DNA of 64,000 nt from Cognatazoarcus halotolerans. GTDB taxonomy: Bacteria > Pseudomonadota > Gammaproteobacteria > Burkholderiales > Rhodocyclaceae. The stretch is taken from the NCBI RefSeq assembly GCF_009800965.1, contig NZ_WUAF01000016.1:18315-82314 (forward strand), given 5' to 3'. Below the pieces are notes generated by a model. That model made no database searches. It was not told where the DNA came from and worked only from the letters and a program-made list of their open reading frames with translations. A program made the position numbers and the translations under genes. Below are positions 24,699 through 32,222 of the stretch, piece by piece; the first letter of the stretch is position 1, and each line of letters opens with the position of its first letter.

Positions 24699-25373
24699 AT
24701 GCTGTTTCGCCAGCTCCACGACACTGCCAGCAATACCCTCACTTACCTGCTGGCCGATACCGACGAGCGGGAAGCCGCACTGATCGATCCGCTACCGGGG
24801 CAGTCGGAACTGCTGCTCGCCTTGCTCGGCGAATACGATCTGCGCCTGCGCTACGTGCTGCGCACCCATGTGCACCGCCCCGACCGGCGCCCCTGCACCG
24901 ATCTGTGCCGTCACACCGGCGCACGCATCGTCATCGGCACGGACGCGCCGGCGGACGAACCCGGCGAGCGGGTTGCGCACGGTGCAACCCTGGTCCTCGG
25001 CAACGAAGTGCTGCGCGTGCTCGCCACACCCGGTCACACCCCCTGCTGCGTCAGCTACCTGTGGCGCGACCGGCTGTTCTGCGGCGACACCCTCGAGATC
25101 GACGGCTGCTGCGAACCGTCCGACGAACTCGAGCCCGGTCATCTCTACGACAGCGTCACCCAGCGCATCTTCCTGCTGCCCGACGAAACCCTGATCTTTC
25201 CGGGTCACGACCGCAGCGGCCGCAGCATCTCGACGGTGCGCGAAGAGCGTCTGCGCAACCGCGCCTACGCCGGCCGCAGCCGCGAAACCTTCATAACCGA
25301 CGTGGGCATGCGACGGCTCGCCCGGCCCCCTGCCCGCCATCCATTCGAAGAAGACATTCATGAAGCCCATTGA
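24699..25373 (+). CDS. metallo-beta-lactamase-fold protein (ETHE1/glyoxalase II-like) with degenerate metal motif
   Basis: A 224-residue protein resembling persulfide dioxygenase (ETHE1) and glyoxalase II. The opening FRQLHDTASNTLTYLLAD and the later elements TPGHTPCC, FCGDTLEIDGCCEPSD and IFPGHD match this group. The first metal motif, however, reads THVHRPDRRP rather than THxHxDH: a residue is inserted and the last histidine is replaced by arginine. Metal binding may be incomplete or use one metal, as ETHE1 does. Placement between the cyd operon, a globin and an SQR-like gene suggests sulfur or persulfide handling. The GAGGAG leader supports ATG 24699. Confidence 0.75.
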   Translation: MLFRQLHDTASNTLTYLLADTDEREAALIDPLPGQSELLLALLGEYDLRLRYVLRTHVHRPDRRPCTDLCRHTGARIVIGTDAPADEPGERVAHGATLVLGNEVLRVLATPGHTPCCVSYLWRDRLFCGDTLEIDGCCEPSDELEPGHLYDSVTQRIFLLPDETLIFPGHDRSGRSISTVREERLRNRAYAGRSRETFITDVGMRRLARPPARHPFEEDIHEAH

Positions 25374-25854
25374 ACAGAACATCTGCGCGCAAGAACCGGC
25401 AAGCCTGTACCGGCGCATCGGCGGCGCGGCCGGCGTCGAACGGCTGGTCGAGCGCATCTACCACTGGATGCAGCAGCTTCCCGAGGCCAGCGATGTGCTC
25501 GCCATGCATCACCCCGATCTCACCGAGGTCAAGGCACGCCTGCGAGCCTTCCTTTCAGGCTGGCTTGGAGGGCCCGACCTCTTTCGCCCCGCCTATGGCG
25601 AACCCCGCATGCGCCGCCGCCATTTCGCCTTCGAGATCGACACTGCGGCGCGCGACGCGTGGATGGCCTGCCTGTGCCGCGCAGTCGACGAGACGGTCGC
25701 CGAACCCGCCCTCGCTGACGAGCTGAAATCGGTGTTCCAGGCCATGGCCGACCATCTCCGCAATGTCCGATCCCCCCGCGACCAACAACCCCTGTCCGGC
25801 TGTGGCTGCGGGAATCCGCACGGCGGGCACGCCACACGTTCGCCAGGGCCCTGA
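25360..25854 (+). CDS. group II truncated haemoglobin with Cys-rich tail
   Basis: A 164-residue globin of the trHbO (group II) type. It begins the fold at SLYRRIGGAAGVERLVERIY and has proximal histidine H88 in RMRRRHFAF, followed by ARDAWMACLCRAVDE with the conserved Trp at G8. A C-terminal tail SGCGCGNPHGGH, rich in Cys, Gly and His, is unusual and could bind metal. Oxygen or NO chemistry is typical of the family. It overlaps the upstream gene by 14 bases and belongs to the cyd-proximal unit. It is the second truncated globin in this window; the first belongs to group III. Confidence 0.85.
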   Translation: MKPIEQNICAQEPASLYRRIGGAAGVERLVERIYHWMQQLPEASDVLAMHHPDLTEVKARLRAFLSGWLGGPDLFRPAYGEPRMRRRHFAFEIDTAARDAWMACLCRAVDETVAEPALADELKSVFQAMADHLRNVRSPRDQQPLSGCGCGNPHGGHATRSPGP

Positions 25855-25874
25855 CGACCCGATCCGGAGCACAA

Positions 25875-27008
25875 ATGAGCAATCCAGAAATCTGCATTCT
25901 CGGCGCCGGCTTCGCCGCGCTCACCGCGGTACGGGAGCTTCGCAAGCATGCACCGGATGCCCGCATCACCCTGATCGCCCCCAGACCGGAGTTCATCTAC
26001 CTGCCCAGCCTGATCTGGATTCCGACCGGGCTGCGCAGGGGTGACGACCTGCGCATCGCGTTGCAGCCCTTCTTCGCACGGCATGCGGTCAACTATGTGC
26101 AGGCGCGCGTCACCGCCGTGCTCGAGGGCGGGCGGCGTGTCGTCACCGATGCCGGCGAATATTCGAACGACGCCCTGATCGTCGCCTCCGGCGGACGCTT
26201 CATCAAGAAGCTGCCCGGCATCGAACACGCCATCACGCTGTGCGAAGGCATCACCGCGGCCGAGCGCATCCGCGAGCGGATCCTGGCCATGGACCAAGGC
26301 CGCATCGCCCTGGGCTTCGGCGGCAACCCTGCGGAACCCTCGGCGATGCGCGGCGGGCCGATGTTCGAGCTGCTGTTCGGACTGGAACGTTGGCTGCGAC
26401 GCCAGAAGCGGCGCGACCGGATCGATCTCACCTTCTTCAACGCCGCCGCCGAACCCGGCAAGCGTCTCGGGGAGCGAGCGGTGAAATCGCTGCTGGCGGA
26501 AATGGGACGACGGCGTATCGACACCCACCTCGGCCACAAGCCACTCGGTTTCAGTGAAACCGGGGTCGACACCGATGGCGGACACATCAACGCAGACCTG
26601 ATCCTCTTCATGCCCGGCCTCACCGGCCCCGACTGGCTGGCCGCGAGCGAGCTGCCGGTCTCGCCCGGCGGCTTCGTCAAGGCCGATGTCCACTGCGCCG
26701 CCGAAGGGCTCGAGCGGGTATTCGTTGCGGGCGACGCCGGCAGCTACCCGGGCCCGGACTGGCTACCCAAGCAGGCCCACATGGCCGATCTGCAGGCCCG
26801 CGCCGCGGCGCGAAACCTGCTCGCCACGCTCGGCGGGAAACCGCCCACCGAGACGCCAAAACCGGAGCTCATCTGCATCGTGGACAGTTACGACACCGGC
26901 ATGCTCGTGTACCGCAGCCCACGCCGCAGTTTCATGCTGCCCTCCAGCCGGGCCATGCACTGGTCGAAGCGCTATTTCGAGGCCCACTACCTCAAGGGGA
27001 TCCGATGA
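25875..27008 (+). CDS. FAD-dependent pyridine nucleotide-disulphide oxidoreductase, sulfide:quinone oxidoreductase-like
   Basis: A 377-residue flavoprotein. The N-terminal Rossmann fold reads CILGAGFAALTAVRELRKHAP, the second dinucleotide motif lies around DALIVASGG, and VFVAGDAGSYPG supplies the FAD-binding aspartate. The length and the C-terminal membrane-associating tail (RSFMLPSSRAMHWSKRYFEAHYL) match sulfide:quinone oxidoreductases, which feed sulfide electrons to quinone. I could not confidently place the two redox cysteines; C-containing segments are LCEGITAAE, DVHCAAEG and LICIVDSYD. NADH-type or other substrates remain possible. It follows the globin gene by 20 bases. Confidence 0.75.
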   Translation: MSNPEICILGAGFAALTAVRELRKHAPDARITLIAPRPEFIYLPSLIWIPTGLRRGDDLRIALQPFFARHAVNYVQARVTAVLEGGRRVVTDAGEYSNDALIVASGGRFIKKLPGIEHAITLCEGITAAERIRERILAMDQGRIALGFGGNPAEPSAMRGGPMFELLFGLERWLRRQKRRDRIDLTFFNAAAEPGKRLGERAVKSLLAEMGRRRIDTHLGHKPLGFSETGVDTDGGHINADLILFMPGLTGPDWLAASELPVSPGGFVKADVHCAAEGLERVFVAGDAGSYPGPDWLPKQAHMADLQARAAARNLLATLGGKPPTETPKPELICIVDSYDTGMLVYRSPRRSFMLPSSRAMHWSKRYFEAHYLKGIR

Positions 27009-27139
27009 ATCGGACACCCACCATCGACCTCCAGCGCCGATCCTCGCCGCCCTGAGCCGGCAGGCAGAAGAGAAGCGACGCTCCGTAAGCAAGCATCATC
27101 GGCAGTGACTATACGGCCGATAGGGAGAAGCAACTTCCT

Positions 27140-27165
27140 TATAAATAAGCATTTGCTTATATTTA
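27140..27165. promoter_or_regulatory. palindromic operator-like site before the peroxiredoxin gene
   Basis: The core ATAAGCA-TT-TGCTTAT (27145-27160) is a perfect inverted repeat, and AT-rich flanks extend it to an imperfect 12-2-12 palindrome. This architecture is typical of ArsR/SmtB-family operators such as those of sulfide-responsive repressors. One arm also resembles an NsrR half-site. It lies 35 bases upstream of the peroxiredoxin start. The binding protein is not known. Confidence 0.5.
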
Positions 27166-27200
27166 TTTCACCTCAGTTGAACAACGCAAGGAGTGAAAAG

Positions 27201-27848
27201 ATGGAAACCCAGAACACCTGCCCATCCTTCCCGCGGATCAATGAACCCGCGCCCGCCTTCAAGGCTGCAACCACCTTCGGCGAGCGCAGCCTCGAAGACT
27301 ATCGCGGCAAATGGTTGATCCTGTTCTCCCACCCTGCCGACTTCACGCCGGTGTGCACCACCGAGTTCATGGGCTTTGCGCGCGCTGCCGACACTTTCCG
27401 CAGCATGAATTGCGAATTGCTGGGCCTGTCGATCGACAGCCTCTTCTCCCACCTCGCCTGGACCCGCAGCATCAAGCAGAACTTCGGCGTCGACATCACC
27501 TTCCCGATCATCGAAGACCTCAAGATGGAGGTCGCCAAGGCCTACGGGATGATCCATCCGGGGGCTGGCGATACCTCGGCGGTCCGTGCAACCTTCTTCA
27601 TTGACCCAGAAGGGAAGCTGCGGGCCATGGTCTATTACCCGATGAGCAACGGCCGCTCGATCGACGAGTTCGTGCGCCTGCTGCAGGCACTTCAGACCAG
27701 CGACGCCAACGGCGTGGCAACGCCCGAGAACTGGAAGCCCGGCGAGCCGGTGATCGTGCCGCCGCCAAAAACCGCCGAGGCCGCCGAGAAGCGCGCCAGC
27801 GAAGGCTACGACTACGTCGACTGGTACTTCTCCAGAAAGACTCTTTGA
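27201..27848 (+). CDS. peroxiredoxin, Prx6/1-Cys type
   Basis: A 215-residue thioredoxin-fold peroxidase. The peroxidatic cysteine is C52 in HPADFTPVCTTE, with the conserved Thr and an Arg further on (VRATFFIDPEG). The long C-terminal extension (NWKPGEPVIVPPP) marks it as the Prx6 subgroup; no clear resolving cysteine is seen, apart from C7 at the N-terminus and C78. It reduces hydrogen peroxide and organic peroxides. ATG 27201 has a strong AAGGAG ribosome binding site. It is probably transcribed alone, between the palindrome upstream and a stem-loop downstream. Confidence 0.92.
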   Translation: METQNTCPSFPRINEPAPAFKAATTFGERSLEDYRGKWLILFSHPADFTPVCTTEFMGFARAADTFRSMNCELLGLSIDSLFSHLAWTRSIKQNFGVDITFPIIEDLKMEVAKAYGMIHPGAGDTSAVRATFFIDPEGKLRAMVYYPMSNGRSIDEFVRLLQALQTSDANGVATPENWKPGEPVIVPPPKTAEAAEKRASEGYDYVDWYFSRKTL

Positions 27849-27856
27849 TCGAGGCT

Positions 27857-27889
27857 CCTGGCCGCGCAAAGACGACCTGCGCGGCCAGG
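27857..27889 (+). terminator. stem-loop after the peroxiredoxin gene
   Basis: CCTGGCCGCGCA (27857-27868) pairs perfectly with TGCGCGGCCAGG (27878-27889) around a nine-base loop, eight bases after the stop codon. The stem is very stable but has no U-tract, so termination may be partial or need a factor. Confidence 0.55.
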
Positions 27890-27955
27890 TCCGCTCAAGG
27901 CGGACATTCCGGCGATCAGATCACGCAATAAGGTCACCCCCCGACGAGAACCCAG

Positions 27956-28951
27956 ATGAACACCGCCAAGCCAATCCCGAGCGACGCGCATTCGATGAAC
28001 CCGCCTGCCCGCCTCGCAAACTTCCCGATCGCACTCTTTTCGACCGTGATGGGGACCGCCGGGCTCGCCATCGCCTGGCAGAAGGCTGCGCATTCTCTCG
28101 GCTGGCCCGATGCCGCAGGTGGCTTGCTTGCCCTGCTGGCCAGCTTCATCTTCGTCATCACTACACTCTTCTACGCAGCAAAGCTGCTGCGCCATCCCTC
28201 CGCCGTCACGGCCGAACGGCTGCATCCGGTAAAGATGAACTTCTTCCCGACCTTTTCAATCGGCATCCTGCTGTTGGCGATCGCCTGGAGCCCCGTCGCA
28301 CCACGGGCTGCCGCCGCGCTGTGGATGACGGGCGCCGCGCTGCAGCTCGGGTTCACGCTGATGATCATGAGCAGCTGGATTCATCACACCCAGTTCGAGG
28401 TTCAGCACCTCAATCCGGCGTGGTTCATCCCAGTCGTCGGCAACATCATCGTGCCGGTCGTCGGCATGCGTTATGCCCCTGCCGAGATCTCGTGGTTCTT
28501 CTTCAGCATCGGGCTGGTTTTCTGGATGATCCTCTTTGCGGTGGTCATGTACCGCCTGTTCTTTCATGCACCGCTCGCGCTGCGCCTGACGCCCACACTG
28601 TTCATCCTGCTGGCGCCCCCATCGGTCGGCTTCATTGCCTACACCAACCTTGTCGGCGGGCTCGACGCTTTCGCCCGCATTCTCTATCACACCGCCCTGT
28701 TCCTGGCCCTGCTCCTCGGCAGCAATGCCATGCGCTTCTTCCGCGTGCCCTTCTTCGTTTCGGCCTGGGCCTACTCCTTCCCGCTCGCCGCGCTTACCAT
28801 CGCGACGATGCGCATGGCCGAACTCAGCGGAGCAGGATTCTTCCACCTGCTCGGCGTGGCGCTGTTGATCCTTACCAGCCTGGTCATCGCCGCACTGGCG
28901 ATGCGTACGATCAAGGCCATCGGCCGCGGCGAGCTGTGCGTCCCCGAATAG
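27956..28951 (+). CDS. SLAC1/TehA-family anion channel or tellurite-resistance protein
   Basis: A 331-residue membrane protein with ten hydrophobic helices of the SLAC1/TehA (TDT) family. The N-terminal signature FPIALFSTVMGTAGLAIAW contains the conserved Phe-Pro and Gly-Leu-Ala pattern, and LNPAWFIPVVGNIIVPVVG supplies the pore-lining segment. Members conduct small anions or dicarboxylates; TehA is linked to tellurite resistance. The substrate here is unknown. Genes of this family often accompany sulfur and NO-related clusters, but no operon link is seen: hairpins flank it on both sides. Confidence 0.82.
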   Translation: MNTAKPIPSDAHSMNPPARLANFPIALFSTVMGTAGLAIAWQKAAHSLGWPDAAGGLLALLASFIFVITTLFYAAKLLRHPSAVTAERLHPVKMNFFPTFSIGILLLAIAWSPVAPRAAAALWMTGAALQLGFTLMIMSSWIHHTQFEVQHLNPAWFIPVVGNIIVPVVGMRYAPAEISWFFFSIGLVFWMILFAVVMYRLFFHAPLALRLTPTLFILLAPPSVGFIAYTNLVGGLDAFARILYHTALFLALLLGSNAMRFFRVPFFVSAWAYSFPLAALTIATMRMAELSGAGFFHLLGVALLILTSLVIAALAMRTIKAIGRGELCVPE

Positions 28952-28982
28952 CCGGGAACCGCCTGCAGTGGCGGTGCCCGGC
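28951..28982 (+). terminator. stem-loop at the end of the SLAC1-family gene
   Basis: GCCGGG-A-ACCGCC pairs with GGCGGT-G-CCCGGC around the loop TGCAGT, a 13-position stem with one mismatch starting at the last base of the stop codon. There is no U-tract, so factor-independent termination is uncertain. Confidence 0.5.
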
Positions 28983-29027
28983 CGCTTCGCACATACTGGC
29001 GGGCGTCAACTCCATGGAGCCACGCCC

Positions 29028-29723
29028 GTGTCCGAAGCAAATCAGCTCGCCATTCCCGCTTTCGAGCCGCCCACCCTGCCGGTGGCCGACAGCAACGCGC
29101 TCTTCCCGGTACGCCGCGTCTTCTGCGTGGGCCGCAACTACGCCGCCCACGCCCGTGAAATGGGCGCCGACCCCAACGCCGAACCGCCTTTCTTCTTCAT
29201 GAAGCCGGCAACAGCCGTGCAGCATCACGGCCGCGTCGCCTACCCCAACCGCACCGAGGACTATCACCACGAAGTCGAGCTGGTGGTCGCGCTCTCGTCC
29301 GGTGGTCGCGACATTCCGGTGGTTGCCGCACTGGATCGCGTCTATGGCTACGGTGTAGGTCTGGACCTCACCCGCCGCGACATTCAGACCGCCCTCAAGA
29401 AGGCCGGCAAGTCGTGGGAGATGGGGAAATGCGCCGACCAGTCGGCACCGGTATCAGCCATCACGCCTGTTGCGACATGTGGTCACCCGGAAAGGGGCAC
29501 GATCCAACTCAGCGTGAATGACAAGGTGGTCCAGCGAGGCGATCTCGCCGACATGATCCTCGACGTGCCGCACATCATCGCCGAGCTGTCCACCTGGTTC
29601 GAGCTCATGCCCGGCGACCTGATCTTCACCGGCACGCCGGAAGGCGTCGGTCCGCTCAGCCGGGGAGACCACCTGCTTGCCGAAGTCAGCGGCGTGGCAA
29701 GACTCGAGTTGGAGCTAGTCTGA
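29028..29723 (+). CDS. fumarylacetoacetate hydrolase family protein
   Basis: A 231-residue protein of the FAH superfamily, which hydrolyses or decarboxylates beta-dicarbonyl compounds, often in aromatic or amino-acid catabolism. The metal-binding residues lie in the expected set: FCVGRNYAAHA, FFMKPATAV, DYHHEVELVVAL and GYGVGLDLTRRD, ending with PGDLIFTGTPEGVGPL. The size suits a single-domain pyruvate hydrolase/fumarylpyruvate hydrolase. The start is a GTG at 29028 with TGGAGC upstream. It stands alone between two terminator-like hairpins, so its pathway is not shown by context. Confidence 0.9.
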   Translation: MSEANQLAIPAFEPPTLPVADSNALFPVRRVFCVGRNYAAHAREMGADPNAEPPFFFMKPATAVQHHGRVAYPNRTEDYHHEVELVVALSSGGRDIPVVAALDRVYGYGVGLDLTRRDIQTALKKAGKSWEMGKCADQSAPVSAITPVATCGHPERGTIQLSVNDKVVQRGDLADMILDVPHIIAELSTWFELMPGDLIFTGTPEGVGPLSRGDHLLAEVSGVARLELELV

Positions 29724-29759
29724 GCGACGCAGGAAAACGCTGCGCGTCGGCTCCTTTTT
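29722..29759 (+). terminator. factor-independent terminator of the FAH-family gene
   Basis: GAGCGACGC (29722-29730) pairs with GCGTC-G-GCTC (29744-29753, one bulged G) and is followed by CCTTTTT (29753-29759). The hairpin begins within the stop codon and has a proper U-tract, making this the best plus-strand terminator in the area. Confidence 0.75.
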
Positions 29760-29870
29760 GGACCGACCGTATATCGCCCCTCAAGTGCGGCGCCCACCCA
29801 GGCACAGGAAACCGATTAAAAACAAGAACGGCTACCAGCACCATTCAAGTGAGTGTCGCGACCGTTTCAT

Positions 29871-29907
29871 CAGCGATTGCCCGTCTTGAGAGCACGGTCA
29901 ATCGCTG
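29871..29907 (-). terminator. inverted repeat 3' of tRNA-Leu
   Basis: CAGCGATTG (29871-29879) and CAATCGCTG (29899-29907) are perfect inverted copies with a 19-base loop, beginning nine bases beyond the tRNA CCA end on the minus strand. It could end or process the tRNA transcript; no U-tract is present. Confidence 0.45.
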
Positions 29908-29916
29908 CCTTGTCGC

Positions 29917-30001
29917 TGGTGCCCAGAAAGGGACTCGAACCCCCACGCCTTGCGGCGCCAGAACCTAAATCTGGTGCGTCTACCAATTCCGCCACCTGGG
30001 C
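29917..30001 (-). tRNA. tRNA-Leu (UAG)
   Basis: The 85-base minus-strand sequence folds as a class II tRNA with a long variable arm. The acceptor stem GCCCAGG pairs with its 3' partner ending in CTGGGC, followed by discriminator A and an encoded CCA. The anticodon stem CCAGA/TCTGG encloses TTTAGGT, giving anticodon UAG (29965-29967), and the T arm contains GGTTCGAGTCC. It is isolated from other tRNA genes. Confidence 0.95.
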
Positions 30002-30179
30002 CCACCGGTGCAAAGCACCGGAGAGGCGGCAATTATACACGGCCCACCGTTTTGCTCCCATACAGTGGCGGGTCGTAAATCCCGGTCGGTGGCGCCGACC
30101 GATGACGGTGGCTCGACAGGCCCGACTCGCGCAGCTATAACGCATTTTCCTTACGCGCCAATCACCCCGGAAAGCCATC

Positions 30180-30731
30180 ATGCAGCTGAGCGCCTATCTC
30201 AACACTTTTCCCGTATTGGGTGAATTCAATTTCGTACATGATTCGGCCCGGATAATCGGCGACGTTCGTACCGGCCGCGATTGCTCCATATGGTGCAACG
30301 CGGTGATCCGCGGCGACGTCAACCGGATCGAAATCGGGGACTGCAGCAATATCCAGGACTTCGTGATGTGCCACGTTTCGCACCGCCGCGAGGCAAAGCC
30401 CGAGGGTTCGCCGCTGATCATCGGTCAGCATGTGACTGTAGGACATTCGGCGATCCTGCACGGATGCGCCATCGGAAACGAATGCCTGATCGGCATGGGC
30501 GTGATCGTGATGGACGATGTGGTCGTGGGTGATCGGGTGATGATCGGTGCGGGCAGCCTCGTCCCTCCGGGCAAGGAACTCGAAAGCGGGCACCTCTACG
30601 TGGGCCGCCCCGCGTCGAAGGTTCGCGCGCTCACCAGCGAAGAACTATCGTTTCTTCGCTATTCGGCGGAACACTACGTTCGCGTAAAGAACAACTATCT
30701 GCTGCAGGACAACGAAGTCGAATCGGGCTGA
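30180..30731 (+). CDS. gamma-class carbonic anhydrase family protein (YrdA/CaiE-like)
   Basis: A 183-residue left-handed beta-helix protein with hexapeptide repeats. Metal-site histidines are in VMCHVSHRREAK and VGHSAILHGC, as in gamma carbonic anhydrases and the YrdA group. The substrate may be carbon dioxide, but many members have no demonstrated carbonic anhydrase activity. A short C-terminal helix (FLRYSAEHYVRVKNNYLL) is typical. It is a single gene divergent from the tRNA-Leu gene. Confidence 0.9.
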   Translation: MQLSAYLNTFPVLGEFNFVHDSARIIGDVRTGRDCSIWCNAVIRGDVNRIEIGDCSNIQDFVMCHVSHRREAKPEGSPLIIGQHVTVGHSAILHGCAIGNECLIGMGVIVMDDVVVGDRVMIGAGSLVPPGKELESGHLYVGRPASKVRALTSEELSFLRYSAEHYVRVKNNYLLQDNEVESG

Positions 30732-30847
30732 CAGATCGTGCCCGGACGCTCCGGATCGTTCGTCAATGGCGGATCTCGGGGCGTTTTTCCGGCGCGGATT
30801 GACTATGATCGAAAGGTCCGCGACGCGTTGAATGGGGAGAACCACCG

Positions 30848-32221
30848 GTGCCGGCAAGCGAAGACTTCTGGGACGACCTGCTCGGGCATCTGAAAGAAGG
30901 GCTCCTGCTACCGATCGTGGGACCCGAAATGCTCACGGTGCAGAGTGCCGACGGGACCCCCGGGCCGCTGATGAAGGAGGTGGCCGCGCGGCTCGACGCG
31001 CGCTATTCGCTGGGCACCGGCGCAGGTGCCGAATTCGACGCCGTGGTGCGCGCATTCATGCAGCAACGCGGCGCACAGGAATCGGAACGCCTGTACCGCG
31101 TGGTCAACGACATTCTTGACCAGATCGATGCGCCTCCGGGCGAGGCATTGCGAGCCCTTGCCAGCGTGCGCGATCTGCGCCTGTTCGTGAGTACCAGTTT
31201 CGATTCGATGCTCGCCCGGGCACTTGATGCCGAGCGCTTTGGTGGCGCTCGCCAGACCCGCGAATTATGGTTCGCCCCGAACCAGTCCACACTCGAGCAG
31301 CAAGCCAACGCGCCGGCACCGGCCGCTGGCGAGACGGTGGTTTTCAAGCTGTTCGGCCAAGCATCGTCGATGCCGCAATATGCCCTGCACGACGAGGACG
31401 TGCTCGAATGGCTGCATGCCCTGCTCAGCGGTACGGCCCGTCTGCCGGACTGGCTCGGCGCGAAGCTGCGTGACTCGCCACTGCTCTTCCTGGGGTGCCG
31501 CACGCCCGACTGGCTTGGCCGCTTCATGTTGCGCATGGCCAGCAACGCGCGACTATCACTGTCGGCCAAACAGTTCTTCATCGTCGGTAGCGGCATCGGC
31601 TCGCAACCGGCACTCACCGATTTTTTCCGCACCTATTGCGGCACCACGCGGGTACAGGTGCTCGAGGCCGATGCAAACAGTTTTGCCATCGAGCTGGCCG
31701 CACGCTGGAAGGCGCGAACCCCCGAGGCCGCAGGGACTCCGGCGGCAGCCGAGTCGGCGGCAGAGCATGGTTCGATCTTCATCAGCTACGCGCGCGAAGA
31801 CATCGATGCGGCGCGATGTCTTGCCGGCGCGATTCGCGAGCTTGGCGGCGACGTATGGCTGGACGAGCGACGGCTCCAGCCCGGCGATCGATGGCATGAC
31901 GAGATCCTGCGCGGCATCCGCCGCGAAGCGCGACTGTTCCTGCCGCTGATCTCGAAGAACACCGAGGCGCGCGAAGAAGGCTTCGTGTTCCGCGAGTGGG
32001 CCGAAGCGGTCGAACGCGCGCAGGGCATTCCACGGCGGCGCTTCATCCTGCCGCTGATCATCGACCCGGACTACGACGGACACTTCGAGCGCTACCAGCA
32101 GGTACCCGCCGAATTTGCCACCTTCAACGTCACCCACGCCCCGGGGGGCAAGGCCGACGCGGCCCTGCAGGCCGTGCTGACCGCCGAGATCCGCTCGATG
32201 CGACGTGCGGAGTTCGCCTGA
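30848..32221 (+). CDS. SIR2-like plus TIR domain protein (candidate defence effector)
   Basis: A 457-residue two-domain protein. Residues 1-285 look like a SIR2-type Rossmann domain (LLLPIVGPEML, then VSTSFDSMLARAL, VVFKLFG and LLFLGCRTPDW), but the catalytic Asn and His are replaced: S117 in STSFD and F169 in KLFG. It is therefore probably a structural or ligand-binding domain. Residues 308-450 form a TIR domain: IFISYAREDIDAA, VWLDERRLQPGDRWHDEI, then a catalytic glutamate candidate E383 in VFREW. TIR domains of this kind often cleave NAD. The GTG start has GGGGAG upstream. The STAND-like NTPase gene begins one base after its stop codon, so the two form one operon. Role in phage defence is inferred. 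Confidence 0.8.
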   Translation: MPASEDFWDDLLGHLKEGLLLPIVGPEMLTVQSADGTPGPLMKEVAARLDARYSLGTGAGAEFDAVVRAFMQQRGAQESERLYRVVNDILDQIDAPPGEALRALASVRDLRLFVSTSFDSMLARALDAERFGGARQTRELWFAPNQSTLEQQANAPAPAAGETVVFKLFGQASSMPQYALHDEDVLEWLHALLSGTARLPDWLGAKLRDSPLLFLGCRTPDWLGRFMLRMASNARLSLSAKQFFIVGSGIGSQPALTDFFRTYCGTTRVQVLEADANSFAIELAARWKARTPEAAGTPAAAESAAEHGSIFISYAREDIDAARCLAGAIRELGGDVWLDERRLQPGDRWHDEILRGIRREARLFLPLISKNTEAREEGFVFREWAEAVERAQGIPRRRFILPLIIDPDYDGHFERYQQVPAEFATFNVTHAPGGKADAALQAVLTAEIRSMRRAEFA

Positions 32222-32222
32222 C

